From: Papaver somniferum
Lineage: Eukaryota; Streptophyta; Magnoliopsida; Ranunculales; Papaveraceae
Assembly (NCBI RefSeq): GCF_003573695.1
Contig: NW_020621936.1
Location: 9,176,001-9,240,000 of the forward strand
DNA length: 64,000 bases
Direction: 5' to 3'
The notes beneath the pieces were generated by a model. It ran no database searches. It saw only the letters and a program-made list of their open reading frames with translations, and had not been told where the DNA came from. Positions 23,301-36,700 of the stretch are shown in pieces; position 1 is the first letter of the stretch, and every line of letters begins with the position of its first letter. Made by a program: the position numbers and the translations under genes.

Positions 23301-26300
23301 AATATATATGCCTAGATAGGCGAGAGCGGAAAAATGTATTGTTTGCAAAATTCTGAGTAAATATACAAATGTGGATAATATTATATTTACTATTTTGATT
23401 CATATTTACACATGTCATAATATTTCGAATATTCATATTCTGGATATTATTATAGGTTGGTGATAATTCGAAGGAAGTTGTTGATGTTTCCGCGTCAATG
23501 GGTAGGTGTAAAAACATGCCTAAATTAATAGTCGTCATTTATCCCTAGATTGCTAAAGATAAGAGAGCACGCCAAATACGTTTTATAGAGCCGATCATAC
23601 TGTCAACACGCAATGAAAATGTACACAAGATTAATATGGCTGCTTTGGAAAACATGTCTGCAAATATGTATATACATTGACTTGAAAATGTACACAAGAT
23701 TACCTATAACAGCCATATTGTGATGGACATGAAAATGTACCCAGATACATCTAAAAGGTTGAGTCTCGTTGTAGGTTGGGTTAGAAAATATAAGTTGTTG
23801 TCAGAGACTGACTTGAAACTTAATAACCAGTTAATAATATGAAAAACACTAACATGCTAAAAGAAACGACTGAGTGAGTATTCCAAATAGTTACGCCATA
23901 TAAAGGCTTCTATTAAAGAAAGTCACGAGAAGCAGGTCATGTTGAATTCTGAAATCAGAGATATATCAAAAGCATAATTTAGGATCTGAAGTCGAAGTTT
24001 TAACATCCTAAAAATAAGGATCAAAATGTTGAAGCAAAGCGTGGCATGTTATAACTAACATGAAACTTAACGAAAAATAAATATTTTTTAGGATAACACG
24101 GAATGTCTAGAGACATCCTCGCATCCAAATGATGATGCAAAGTTGTAAGAACATAAAGTTATTAGTACAAGGACAAAGTTGATTATTAACCAAAAATTTA
24201 TCAGTAAGGTTGGCGTATAGGAAAAAAAAACAAGGTTGGGACCAATATTTAGGTTGGGACATAAATTTTAAAAATGAATAAACTTGGTATTAACTTGAAT
24301 ACAAGAAATATCGTGGAGATACTTCATATGCTCTACGTATATACGAATATATGAAAAAACTGCTAAGCCAAAAAATTATATATCTTCCAGTAAAAATAAA
24401 ATTGATTTTCCAACGATATTTGATAGAATGAACCATAAATTAACTAATATATTTGGAGTTCTTTAAATATAGAATTATTTATTTTAAGGTGTATCAACAA
24501 TACATCAGAGTAAGACTTGAGCGTATTATGCGTGATAGTTTACCCATGTGATTTACAACATTTACGGTATAACCACATCTTATTCTTTGAATTCGACGAT
24601 AATTTATTGTTTGATGTTACTTCTTTTTTATGTTTCATACAATAATAATACGGATATGACAAAATTGAATAAGCCCTAACAAAAGGTGACAAGATCTTAG
24701 AAGATATTTAGATATAATTAAAACCGAGGAAGATGTAACTATGACACACTTTCACAATTCCACTTTAGATGGTGAATGGAGACCGGTTTCAGGAAATTTG
24801 AGATTACACCTTAAAAATATCTAACGGGTAATTGCACCATAATTGTATCTAAAGGTTGGCATGTATTGTTTATTTTGATATGGCTTAAAAGAAATGACAA
24901 AAGTCATATTGTTGCAGATGTGAGAGGAAAAATGTTTCCGGATCTAAAAAAATAACTAAAATGCTAGAAATGGGTGTGAAACCTAAAGTCAAAATGTTGT
25001 GATACAAGATGAAAGAGGCAATCAAGAAAAAAAATCCTACGTGGTTATTTAACCAATCAAATCACACAGGAAATCAAGGATCATGGAGAATACGATGATA
25101 TGATAATTGCTATCTCAACAAGAGTTGTTGAAATGAAAGATAATTGATTTTGAGAAAGATAAGCTATACATTTTGTAAATTACAAAGACATGGCGCGTAC
25201 CATGAGTAACATATCATATTTCAACTGAAATAATAAAACATAGAGAAAAAACTATATAAGTTGAACGTGTATGCAACAAAAATGTGCATAACCCCAAACG
25301 GGAAAAAAACATACAAAGCCATAATTGATGAATTGATTTCACCATCATAACTTTACAAAGGAGGTAACAATAAAAAACAACATGGAGTTGGTAATTCGAT
25401 GACACAATATTTAGATTAATTAATTATTAAGAATTTTATTTCATTCACGATAATGCTTATGATAATGGTGGTCATTATCAAACTATCTATTACTCTTTAA
25501 TATATTTTTTACGAAATTCTCGCATTTTAAAAATTTAATTCAATGCAATACAACCACAACATTTTATTCCGATAACAATTGTTGCATTGTAGAATGGACA
25601 ATATTTGTTTATTAAGAAAATTTAAACTCATGAATTTGCAATTTAAACAACAGATTATGGGTCGTGGTAAATTCGATAAGGCACTGTTGAATGTAACTTC
25701 ATCGTATTTTTATATTTAGGAAAACCAAGTCTTTAAATTTTGCAATTTTATTTCACAGGTATGAACAACTGATGTATCGCCATGTTTGTTCAATTGAGTC
25801 AAAGTAACTTGGTTTAGCATTGGTCAAGGCATGGATAATTGATTCTCATTGACAACCAAAAACACAATATACAATGACTAGACTGTCTTTGAGTGTTGAA
25901 TGTCATTACATTTTGATTGTCAGTTTACTTTACCATAATCAAGTATTTTACTTACCCCCTATATACTGAGCATTTACCTAGCAGTGAAGAAATTAGAATT
26001 AAAGATCAAGTAAACATTTGAAAAATCTAAAATTAAAAAACTTGTGTTGGATAACCAGAAACATGTATCAAAATACCAAAATCAAACGTTGAGAATGTAA
26101 TAAGTGGCATATTGAATATGGACTAAACTATTGTGTAAATCTGAAATTAGGCATTATCCATTATTGAATTAACAAACCTTATATTAAATAACATGGATAA
26201 AAGGAAATATACCATGATGAAAGTTTGATCCAGGGACATAGGTCGGGTGATGCATTGAGACGGAGGAAAAGAAAATCATCGCTTGACAACAATGAAGTTA

Positions 26301-27785
26301 AACTTTGTAAAGGATCAAGAGGTCATGGAAGGTAAGACTGATATCGCTGCTGACAATAAAATAAAAACCAAATATTTCTTGCATGATTCTTAGGTGTCCT
26401 TAATCAAGAGCCCAAATATTCGGATCACGAAGATAAATAGGAAAACTTATTGGAGTATCTAGATCAACAAAAAAACATCGAGAGTTGGGAACGTAAAAAA
26501 GATTATTGTTTAAACATATATGTGAAATGAAAAACTGTATGAAAGATTATGCGAAAAAAAGAAAGAAAAAAGAGAGTATGAGTAACTAACATTTAATCAA
26601 TGCGAAATACTAAAGAAAAGAAAAAGAAGAGAGAATGGTACTACATTAAGATGCTCGAGGATTATTTAAAAAATTAAAATTTCATTAAAGAGAGGAAGAA
26701 CACGGTCATTTAACACTCAAGGAAATCAACAAGAAGATGATTGCGTTTATAGGAAATTGGGATATAAAAACGGTGTGTAAATAACGAGCATGCATCGGTC
26801 TTTTTGTTCAAACTGAGTCTGAACATGAATTTTACAAATATATGGTATATGTCCACAAAAATTTGAAGAAGTTAAAATAAAAACAAAATACAAACTGTGA
26901 CAATTCGAACAACAAATATTCTGAACCAGCATAGAAAAATCTAAACTCGAGAGAGTAAACAACTACTTAAGAACAATTGAATACCAAGAAATTCATGGAC
27001 GGATCAAAAACATACCCATTCACTTTTAGGAGTAATTTTTGATGGACCAAAATTCTTTCGTTATCTTAGTAAATTTATATTTCTAGAAAGGTATGTTATA
27101 ACTCCAGTTTATTTTTGTCATACTATCGTATGGTTCACCAGGTTTTTGGTTGAATCAAAAGGCACTAATAATTGCTTGAACATCTCCAATATCTTTTGCA
27201 TTATTCAACCTTTTCTTTTTATCGATAAAGAATCTGATGTTGACGAGTTTTGAACTCGGGTAACTGGTACCATCACCCTACGACTTTATTACTATACTTA
27301 TATACTAGAATGACATTATCATCATTTACCTTATTATTATTTTGGTAATTTAAATTCATATCTAGATTAGGACGTTATATTCTTCGTAATAAATTTCCTG
27401 GATTGCTTTATTTTAGACTTAGTGGTTTCAGACCACGCTTAAGCTTGCATGTTCTAATTTGTTAAATAAAAACTCCCAATAATCGTCCGTCTAAGTCATA
27501 TTATACTTTGATTGTCATCTTTTGTCATTACAGGTGATGTTTACATTTAATCTATCATCACCATTTGATAATGGAATCAACAAATGAAAAGGGCACCAAG
27601 GATTTTTTTTTTATAGGAAATCACCGATCGTGATACCTAGATAACATAAACCGGACTATATAGGTGGAAATATCTGGATAAGAAAAGCATATCAATGATA
27701 TTTCAAAATATTTTCACGGATCTTACCAATTTAGAAACCCTATGTCAGATAACGAAGATTACATGACCCATATAACTAACCAGAA
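23301..27785. other. Helitron copy 1: AT-rich 3' half, no gene seen
   Basis: About 4.5 kb of very AT-rich sequence with no open frame above 85 codons and no recognisable protein remnant, including no helicase motif. Copy 2 has the same kind of AT-rich desert before its own 3' end (42000-46200), but I could not align the two by eye. Confidence 0.5.
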
Positions 27786-27788
27786 ATT

Positions 27789-27821
27789 GAGCCGGGGCCG
27801 TAAGACCCCGTTGATACCTAG
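27789..27821 (+). repeat. Helitron 3' terminal hairpin and CTAG, copy 1
   Basis: GAGCCGGGGCCGTAAGACCC followed by CG, TTGATAC and CTAG. The stem CGGGG/CCCCG lies 8 bases before the CTAG end, the usual Helitron spacing. The next bases are TC, the start of copy 2. Confidence 0.75.
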
Positions 27822-27844
27822 TCACTGTTATAAAAAGACGTGCA

Positions 27845-30448
27845 CTTTGACTCCTTGATCAAAGAGTCAAATAATAGTCATGATTAATTCAGAAGGATCA
27901 TCTCGTGGTCCTTATCGTCCTGATTGGGTTTGACTTGGACGGCCTGGAAAATTTCAGGTCCGGGATGGGAATGTAGGTGAAAGAAATAAGTTCCTGGACC
28001 CGATCCCTCTCACACAACCAATTTTTCTTACCCTGTTCATCTTTCCGATCCGTCTTCTCTTCCCAACCTCTACAAACACAGAAGAAAATCATCTGGCAGG
28101 TTGATTTAATCTTCCACAGATTCAATTTTCTGGAACATCTTTTCATACATTAACAGGTCCACCACCACCAGCAGAATCTACACCTTCATCTACTTCTCCT
28201 TATCCATTCAGTATCTTCATCTTCTTTTTGTTGATTTCAGTTGAGCTTTAAGGAATTTGCTAGGTAAGAAGAGATTTTAGTGATATTAGTAGATTTTTAT
28301 AGGTTCTTAATATCAATTTGAGTTTGTGATTTTCTTTTTAGGGTTTTGCTTTCTTTTGATTAATTGATTTGGTGTTTGTTCTTTTTATCTTGCGAGTGAG
28401 GATTTTCGACATCCGTAGATATGATTAGGGTTTTGGGAATTGTTCATTCCATATAATTTCTAATAAAACTTTCACTATCAGATTTTTTTTCCAATTATTT
28501 TGATCCGCCGACTCTATTCTAAGAAGAAATTGGACTAATCCATGAGTCAGTTGTGACAAAATTCTAAATTCAGTGATTCAAAGTTTTTTAAACAAGACAA
28601 ATTCATATCAGCCTTGGAATTCTTTAGACATTGTTGATCTTTGGATAGGTTCACTTTTGGTGGTTGAATGAGAGGCTGGGTTGTGAAGTATAGGGAATAG
28701 CTTTTAGAAAAATGGTGCAGCATCTCAATACAGGCTTGGGTCAGTGCATTTAAAAGGTATTAATTGTTGGTTTGTGTGATTTTTTGTGGTGGCAATGGAT
28801 ATGTCTGGGTTATATAATGTACTTTTTAGTAGTCTGCACATTACTTTTTTTCTATCCGTGACGGTGTTAGCTTGGATCAGGATTAATCTGCGACTGTTTT
28901 TTGTATTGTAAGGCTGATTATTTTTATTGATTTTGTAGTATTCATGAGACTTTGCTGTAATCAAATGATTACCAAATATTAATCCTGCTCCTAGCTAACA
29001 CGGCACCAGACAGAAAAAAAAGAGGCTGACAATGCATCAACCAGAGCGATGGCATACTGTTACTGGGAAGGGCATGTGTGCTCTCATGTGGTAACTTCCC
29101 TTATAGATATTTGGTTCTTCTAGAGACCTTATCTATTTTGTGATTTGTTTTTGTAATTTCAGCGATGTGTAAGTTGTATTAGAGAAGAGCGCAACTATGG
29201 ATGAACTTCTGTCACGATGGTTAGGTGGTCTACGTGGTGCTCTGATCTGTGTGCATTCAACTCCTTTATCAGGACTTCTCAATTCTATCAGGACTTATAT
29301 CTATCTTATCAGGTCTACTATTATGCATTCAACGCCTTTTTGATACATGTGCTCTGCGTTGTCCTCTGATTACTAGATAGGCAATCCGCCTGATATGTGT
29401 GATCTACGTGGTTCTCTAATCGGATTAGTTATCCATATGGTAGAGCTCTGAAAGAAGTGCTTTCGGTGTTTATTAATATCCCATTGACTGGTGAATGTTG
29501 AAACATGGGCAATTCGCAAGTGTAAACTTTTGGTTCATCTGTTTGTAAATCTTATTGATGTTTTATTATTCTGCAAAGCGGTCATATTAAATTCGCTATT
29601 TCATTTTTTCAAGTCAAGTCCATTCCACAAAGTTAACGTTCCATGGTGGTTAGCTGTAGGAATTTCAGTTTCTCATTGCGGAATGCACATGTACATGTTG
29701 TGGTTTTGTATGGTTAATGCAAGTCAGGATTGGTGTAGATGAAGCTGTTTCACCTTTCCCTAGCTTTATAAGGTGAATTAATGGGAAGAGCAGATGTACC
29801 ATTTGATTACAATTGACTGTAAGGACACCTACGACCTAATATTAAATACCTAATTTTTTTTGCAACCGTTATAATCTGTTTCCTCTTTTCCTATCCATAC
29901 TCTTTTGTTTGATTCCCTTTTTTAGATGTTTTATCTTACTCATTGTAGGGGTTAATATTCGTGCTCACAGAGCTTCCAGAAAGATGAGTGGTAACCTGTG
30001 CACACTCTCATCGCGATAGTAGTAGTCATGGACATGGACTTCTTCAATTCGGATACATTGAGTGTTTGTGTAACCTTCTTCAATTTGTGCATTTAATTTT
30101 ACTTTTGAGGTCTTTGTTGCTCTATGGGATAAATAAGATTGTTAGACCACATCAGAAACTTTTGTCAAAGGTTTGGGTGCGTATAGGTAAATTACTATTA
30201 TTTTTGGACAGGGATTTGAAACTGAGATCCTTTAACAATTTTTGTTACCCATAATTGAGGCTACGACTTATAAGACTGAAAATTAATGAATGGAATTTTA
30301 TGATGGATATTCAGTTTGGTTAAGTAATTCTCATTAAAACAAGAACTCTGATGCAATTCCTGGCCTTTACATTTCTTAACTAGCATTATTTTCAGCGGCG
30401 TTAATTATGGTTTTTGATGTCGTCCAATTCTTATCATTTTGATGGCAG
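27845..30448. other. Helitron copy 2: leader-like start and AT-rich DNA
   Basis: 27845-27870 can form a hairpin (TTTGACTC/GAGTCAAA). 27890-28263 is a UTR-like, pyrimidine-rich leader that ends GCTAG just before GTAAGAAG (a donor-like site). After that it is AT-rich with short open frames (29491-29742, 29988-30254) that match nothing known. Confidence 0.4.
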
Positions 30449-30580
30449 GACCATCAAATGGTATTGGCGCTGAGACTGCACGCGTACTTGCAATACATGG
30501 AGTTCAAGTAGTTATCGCAAAGTTCTGTTGTCGCTCCTTGATTGCTGTCAATGACATTGGAGATTCAATCCGTGCAGTTG
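30449..30580 (+). pseudogene. captured exon of a short-chain dehydrogenase/reductase (SDR)
   Basis: After TTTGATGGCAG an exon-like block reads GPSNGIGAETARVLAIHGVQ then VVIAK. This is the classical SDR Rossmann start, which in the family reads TGxxxGIG then ETARVLALRG, with the catalytic part further on. The closest style is the plant TIC32/retinol-dehydrogenase-like group. The end lies at GTTAGT (30581). The second half no longer looks like the family, and no catalytic YxxxK is found. It is a single captured exon within Helitron copy 2, not a gene. Confidence 0.6.
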
Positions 30581-32103
30581 GTTAGTAATTTAGAATAGGC
30601 ATAGCTGAACATATTTTACAGTCGGTAAATTTCTGAGGTGAGTAGTACATTATTCATCTTCTTCTTGAAATACTATTCAGTTTATCAATTTGTTCACCAT
30701 TGATTATAAAACCATGGTAAGTGACAAGATAAAAATATTGCTCACATTAGACAAACGAAGCAATGTTGGACAAAATGTCTACAATTGTCACCTGACGAGT
30801 CCGATTTGGGTTCATCTCCTAATTACTTTTTCTTCTGTAGTAAAGGTGGATAAGGTGTATTTTGAATAGATGTTAGTATATATGAAAAAAATCTTCTCTT
30901 AACCTATAACCTATAATTATACCTCCATACCTAATTTTGCACCGATCTTTAGCCTGCAACAACAATATATGTTTCACCTATAATTTGTTCTAATGGGGGA
31001 ATTGATCAAATCTTTTCCGTGGAGGGTAAACTGGAGCATACTTGAACAAAGCACAGTTCATATCCCTTTCCCATTCAAAGATAAATAAAGTTTATAAGAC
31101 AGTTCAAAATCATTAATTGCAATATTATTGTCTTCTTATTTACTTTTATAATTTTGTTCTAAAGATTCTGATTTGCTCTGTTTACACTTTCTGTATGCAT
31201 TGGAAATCCGCAAGGGGAATCCAAATACTACCTACATTTAGGGAGTCGTTTAATCTTTATTCTCCCATGGTCGTAGGAATCATCCTAGATTCTTTGCCTT
31301 TGTCTTTATGCTGCAGGATGTCATGCATCATCAGATCAGGACCATGTAGATAGGTATTAATTATGTCAGTTGATTATTTGGTTTTCATTAACATGGTTTC
31401 ACTCGAAAATGGTTCTTTGCTTTCACGTTTTTCCTTGACTAATTGATTTGGGCCAGTTGGCCCTATACACAATTCATTCTTTATGATGTTTTTCATGCGT
31501 ACCTATCATATTGGCGTGGGTATGATTCTCTAGATATATAACCATGCTAATGTCATCGTTCTTTGACATGTTCTTTCATCAAAGGACATCAACTCTGTCT
31601 GCCACACGTATAAAAAAACTTAAAAATTGTTAATGATCTTCAAGTACGTGGACTTTGTAAGAAGCGTCTGCAGGCATCAAACCATTTCCAATTATTATGC
31701 ATATATTTTGACTGACAAAAAGTTGCTTACGTTTGGCTTATTTTATATTTATGTAGTTTGGTACTAGATCTGAAAGTCTATATTAATGGCAGAATGGTTG
31801 GAAATGTATGAAGCTAATGGTTTGTGCAAACTAACTGTTATGACCAAAGAGTGAGGGTAACAAACACGAGAACGAGATATAGGATTTTCATTCCTACCTA
31901 ACTTTGATGGAAGTTATATGTGCATTTTTTAGAGGTATGTCAACATATCCATATGCTTATGTTTCACGACTATAGTGTTAGCACCATTTTTTTCTGATTA
32001 GTACAGTAGTGGTTCGTCAGTTTGGTTGTACATAATAACATGAATTGTGATGACTTAGAATAGAAAACCCTCCCATATTTCATAACTCCCCATACTATTG
32101 ATT
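30581..32103. other. Helitron copy 2: no gene seen
   Basis: AT-rich DNA with one open frame of 78 codons (31117-31353) that resembles nothing known. Confidence 0.5.
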
Positions 32104-32176
32104 GTCGTCTTAGCTCAGTTGGTAGAGCGCCTGGCATTCTGCCACGAGGGTGTGGGTTCGATTCTCACAGACGAAA
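32104..32176 (+). tRNA. degenerate tRNA-Lys-like segment
   Basis: Starts GTCGTCTTAGCTCAGTTGGT, as plant tRNA-Lys genes do apart from the first bases, and keeps a good T arm (GTGTGGGTTCGATTCTCAC). The anticodon stem has a mismatch (CCTGG/CCACG), T33 is A, and the triplet at the anticodon position is TTC. The last acceptor pair is broken. A pseudogene related to the copy at 21614. Confidence 0.6.
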
Positions 32177-33411
32177 ATATTGGGGCAATGATGACCAGTA
32201 GATGGAATCATCAAGAAAATAAGTAAGGGAGAATGATGATTTAGGATTACAATGGGGTTTTTTAGAGTAATGGGTTCTCGATAAAGTAGAATGTTGTTGT
32301 AGCACTTGATTAGTCACAGTGTGGCCTGTTGATGAAAAATAGGACTTAAGAGTGTAGGGTGGAAAGTGTACTGGAATGGGTGACATGGTGATTTGGGTAC
32401 CGGGAAGTTTGTTAATAATCTTGCAGTGATTATAGGCAGAAATTGTTAATTTTGTTGTTTGGAAAACAGAAAATGGAAGCAAATAAATTGGATTGGTTAA
32501 GAAAAGTAGGGAAACAGCCTTTCAGATTTGGATATAATGCGCATTATACGACTAAAAATTTATAAAAAATGTGCAACTGGCACCGCATTGGGAAAAATAA
32601 GGGGAAATTTTGTAAGAAAGTCTAATTAGACTATTCATATTTACCCAAGAAAACATGCGATTCGTCCAAGGTCTGAATGGTTCTCTGCCAGAAAGGTTGG
32701 TTTTTGTTTTCATTAGGGTTTGCCTTTTTTCTTAATTTTCCTATTTAAATTTAGGGGATTTTCTTGGGGGATTGATTGGAACTGGACTTGAGTTGATTAT
32801 ACTGGAAATGCATCTTCCAAATCTTTTTCTACCATGATTAGAAAGAAAATTTTGCCTAAGTACAACTCTTTGTGGTTATGATAAAACTCAACAATGAGCA
32901 TCCAAGCATCTATTCTGAACATGAGTTGTTATTCATCTTTTACGTTTTTTGGGTCCAACATTTTATTTTATTTGACAGTTTAAACAGCAGTGCAGCTCAT
33001 GAATGCAGAATGGAGACTCAGTCCGTTTCTTGATGAGATGGGCAGGTAATTAATCGTTGATGAAGGCTTCCTGATAACTATTACCTCTATTTTGGCATTC
33101 AGTTTTTGGTTGATTCAGGGTTATGCTGAATTAGCTATGTTGTTCGATGATCTATGAATATTGTGTTTTTAATTTCAGTTTTCTTGAGTCTGATTAATTT
33201 GAATTTATGATTTTTGAATTAAGTCTTGGACGAGGTGCTCATGGAATTAGTTTAATCTCACAAAACTGAAACTCAAGGCTGTCATGAATGGTGCTACTTC
33301 TCTTTCTCCTGATCTAATTTCTGCCTTTGAAGCCAAATTTGAAATTTCATGATGTACAAGTCAAAGAGGTGTGTGCAGTATACCATCCCTCATGGATTAA
33401 CTTCTATATCA
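32177..33411. other. Helitron copy 2: exon-like fragments left of the PMD element
   Basis: Short coding-looking pieces: 32653-32698 (KHAIRPRSEWFSAR); 32991-33046 (VQLMNAEWRLSPFLDEMG) ending at a GTAATT-like donor; 33272-33345 (MNGATSLSPDLISAFEAKFE). A frame then runs toward the TIR element. They may derive from one captured gene. Source unknown. Confidence 0.3.
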
Positions 33412-33419
33412 ATAGGTTT
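33412..33419. repeat. 8-bp target duplication, left
   Basis: ATAGGTTT, identical to 38538-38545 on the other side of the TIR element. Confidence 0.85.
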
Positions 33420-33460
33420 GAACACTAATTTTGGGCATGCCTAAAACTTTCAAGGCATAC
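33420..33460 (+). repeat. left TIR (41 bp)
   Basis: Begins GAACACTAATTTTGGGCATG and ends TTTCAAGGCATAC. Differs from the right TIR at five positions. Confidence 0.88.
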
Positions 33461-33742
33461 AAAGGACTAGTCCTAACTTGGGTGACCTTATAAGGGGTAC
33501 CTATGGGATGGTTCAATTACCTATATGCCCTTAAATTCTCTAAATTACTACTAATCTATCCCTATCCCTAATACAAAAACCTATAATCAATAAACCAAAA
33601 TCAGTTTCATATCCCTAACCCCTTCTTCTTCCTCCTCCACAACAGTCGAACCCTTCTTCTTCCTTTTTTTTTCATCGTATCATCGCGGAAATTTAATCGT
33701 CGATTCGTGAAAATTTAGTCGACGATTAAACTCATCTGTATA

Positions 33743-36700
33743 ATGGTTCGCCGTAAGCCAGTATCTCGTTCTAATCGAGCGATTGAACAACCCATTGAAG
33801 AAGAAGAAGCTTTAGAGAGTGAAGAAGAAACTCAAAATCAACCACAAAATCAACCGGAAGAAGAGATTGAAGAAGAACCAACTCCACAAATGAGAATAAG
33901 AAGGTTAGTTTTACAAACCCATCTCGTATTTGATGTTTTTGATTGGTTTGATTGATTTAATTCGTCAAAATCATGTTTCTGCGGCGGTTACAGGGTATGG
34001 TTCGGCGTAAAACAAATCTTAGATGTGCGCCGAGCTGTTCTTGAAACTGAATCCTGAAAGTGCATTTGAACGGCTCGGTGTATATCTGAAATCCTTTTTG
34101 AGCCGAACTTGGTGACACAAAGACTTATATTTAGGATCGGCTTATTCGATGGTGTTAGTTTTGTGCCGAATATGTTTTGTGAATTTCAGAAATTTTGCAT
34201 GTGCGTAGGATCGGCTTATATGGTATTATTAGTTTTGTGCCGAATGATTGTTGTTTGAATTTCAGAATTTTTGCATGTGTATAGGATCGGCTCATATGGT
34301 AGTACTAGTTTTGTGCCGAATAAATGTTTGAATTCATAAGTCTAGATTCGGCTTATTCGATAGTATTAGGGTTGCGCCGAATATCATTGTTAAAATTTCA
34401 TAAATTTTACTAGTGTGTAGGATCGGCTTATTTATATGATATCATGTTGCGCCGAATACATGTTTGAGTTCATAATCATAGATTCGGCTTATTCGACGGT
34501 ATCGGTTGTGAGCCGAATATATAGGATCGACTAATAATTTTGCATGTGCGTAGGATCGGCTTGTATGGTAGTATTAGTTTTGTGCCGAATAATTGTTGTT
34601 TGAATTTCAGAATTTTTGCATGTGCTTAGGATCGGCTTGTATGGTTGTATTAGTTTTGCGCCGAATACATGTTTGAGTTCATAATCATAGATTCGGCTTA
34701 TTCGACGGTATCGGTTGTGAGCCGAATATATGGGATCGACTTATAATTGTTTTGTGGTATGAGCCGATCCACTCTCTGTGTAAGCTAATAAAAATTTCAA
34801 GACATGATTCGGCTCATATGTGTTATTTCGGGTAAGCCGAGCCTTCTTCTTTTCTTACAAGTTTTTGGCTTTCCAAATCTCTTTGTTGTTCGAATTAGTC
34901 TTATAACTTTCATACTTGTGTCAGGACCAATGCATCTACAGAGAGGAAGAAGATGGAGGTAACACCTTCTACTTCTAAAACTCCCGATCCTAGAGGAGGA
35001 GGTAAGAAAAAATTGGGAGCGGGAGGTAGAGGAGGAACTTTAGAAGAAGTAAGAATTGAAAGACAAGTAAGAATTGAAAGACAAGAAGAAGGAATAGCTG
35101 AAGATGAAGAAGTTTATGATAATCAAGAAGTTCATCAAGAAACACAACCCCAAGGAAAACCCAAGAAAGACAAGAAAGGTAAGAAGGTGGCAGAACCCGA
35201 GAAAGAGAAGAACGATGATGATCGACGGATCACTGGTTTACACATTCCTGATGAAGATGACGTAATTACACCTCGATCAGATAGTTTGCCTCATGGTCTT
35301 CCGGAATATGGAGGAAATGTGTTGATTGGTTATGCCGATTATTGGGCGAAGAGAATTTATGAGACTCCTGATCACAACCGTGCAGTCCGAGTATTGAGAC
35401 ACCAGAGGGCAGCGGAATGGAGTCTTGATGAAGAGGTTCCTGAGGTGATTGCTTACGTACAAGCCAGTGCTTTATGGCCTGCTATCAATTATGGACATAA
35501 GGAGTATGATAGTGTGTCGGCCTCTGCATTTACCGAGCGCTTTTGTCCAGAAACTTACACATTTCAATTACCTTTTGGAGAGATGTCAATCACTCCTGAT
35601 GAGGCTAGTAAGATTACAGGTCTTAAAGCAAGGGGTGTAAGTGTGGATGCTGGTTTTTATGACATGAGTTGGGATGAGCTATACAATTTGTACCTGGAAT
35701 GCCTTGGTTGGGGTTCAATGAAAACTGAGTTGGAGTTTTGTCGATCAGTTAAAGATGTCGATACCGTTTTCATACCAGGTGGCAGAAATAAGAAGAATAA
35801 GAAGATCAAGTTGACTAACTTGAAAAGGGAGTTTGAGAACACAAAGGAAAGAGTCACACAAGGTTTGTTGATAATGGATCCCGTCAAAGTGAAGCAAACC
35901 GGAACTTCCTACTTGCTTTATACTCTTGGTAGAGACATCTTTCCCGACACTACCGGAAACAAGGTAAATGCTAATTATCTCCAATTGGTAAAGAATCTTG
36001 AAACTTGTAACAAGTTTGCTTGGGGAATGGCTACGCTCGCTTACCTGCTGGACCAACTTGCCACCGCGTCTAGGTTGACAAGTACAAACATCGGAGGGAA
36101 CTTCACTTTGCTCCAGTTAACTTTTGAGAGTTCAGAGTATGGTTCGGCTTATAACCATAAAACCTTTTAAGCCGAAGTTTTTTCTTACTTGGTTCGGCTT
36201 ATAATACTTGATCCATATAAGCCGAACAGTTCTCTGAGTTTGCAAACTTTAGTCTTACTTTGATGTTTCCAAGTAAAACTTGTTTCTATCAATTCAATTC
36301 CTTTGATTTTTTAATGTGGTTCTTTCGATGCAGGTGTGGATATATGACCATTTCCCAATTTTGAACTTGGCTAAAGTATTTGAGAAAGAAGTCGATTATG
36401 TTGATACTGAGCCAACTGCAGCACGGTACGCGTACGAGGACTCCAAGAAAAGGAACAAAAAGAAGTTGGTGGCAAGTTTGAGAGAGACGTTAGACTGTCT
36501 TGGTGTCGATGATGTCGCTTTTCAACCATATGAGAATGAAGATGAAGAAGATGAAGTTGTTGAAGATGAGGATATGCCGGTAGGTATGTATCATGGGCCA
36601 TTGTGGTATCCCGGTGGTTATGTTATATACGATCCTAGGCGAGTACTCCGTCAATTAGGATGTGTCCAAAAGGTTCCTTTGTTTGACGAGAAATTCAGGT

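Larger units (their letters stand above)
13076..27821 (+). mobile_element. Helitron copy 1 (non-autonomous, 14.7 kb)
   Basis: 5' end TCACTGTAATAAAAA at 13076, preceded by A. 3' end CTAG at 27818-27821, preceded by a GC-rich hairpin (CGGGG/CCCCG, 27793-27810). No terminal inverted repeats and no target duplication, as expected for Helitrons. The first 50 bases align with the start of copy 2 (shared CACTGT.ATAAAAA, CTCCTT.AT.AAAGAGTCAA), and both then share AGGATCATC and ACTTGGACGG. The 3' hairpins of the two copies are also related. I found no Rep HUH motif or helicase motifs, so it is non-autonomous. Cargo: exon-like fragments, a tRNA-Lys-like segment and a 450-bp internal duplication. Confidence 0.72.

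Noticed and set aside
23308..23330. GCCTAG near 23311 as a further Helitron 3' end
   Set aside because: No GC-rich hairpin lies 5-15 bases upstream.
27845..27870. Start of Helitron copy 2 at TCCTTGATC (27852)
   Set aside because: Similarity to copy 1 extends further left to TCACTGT at 27822, which abuts CTAG of copy 1.
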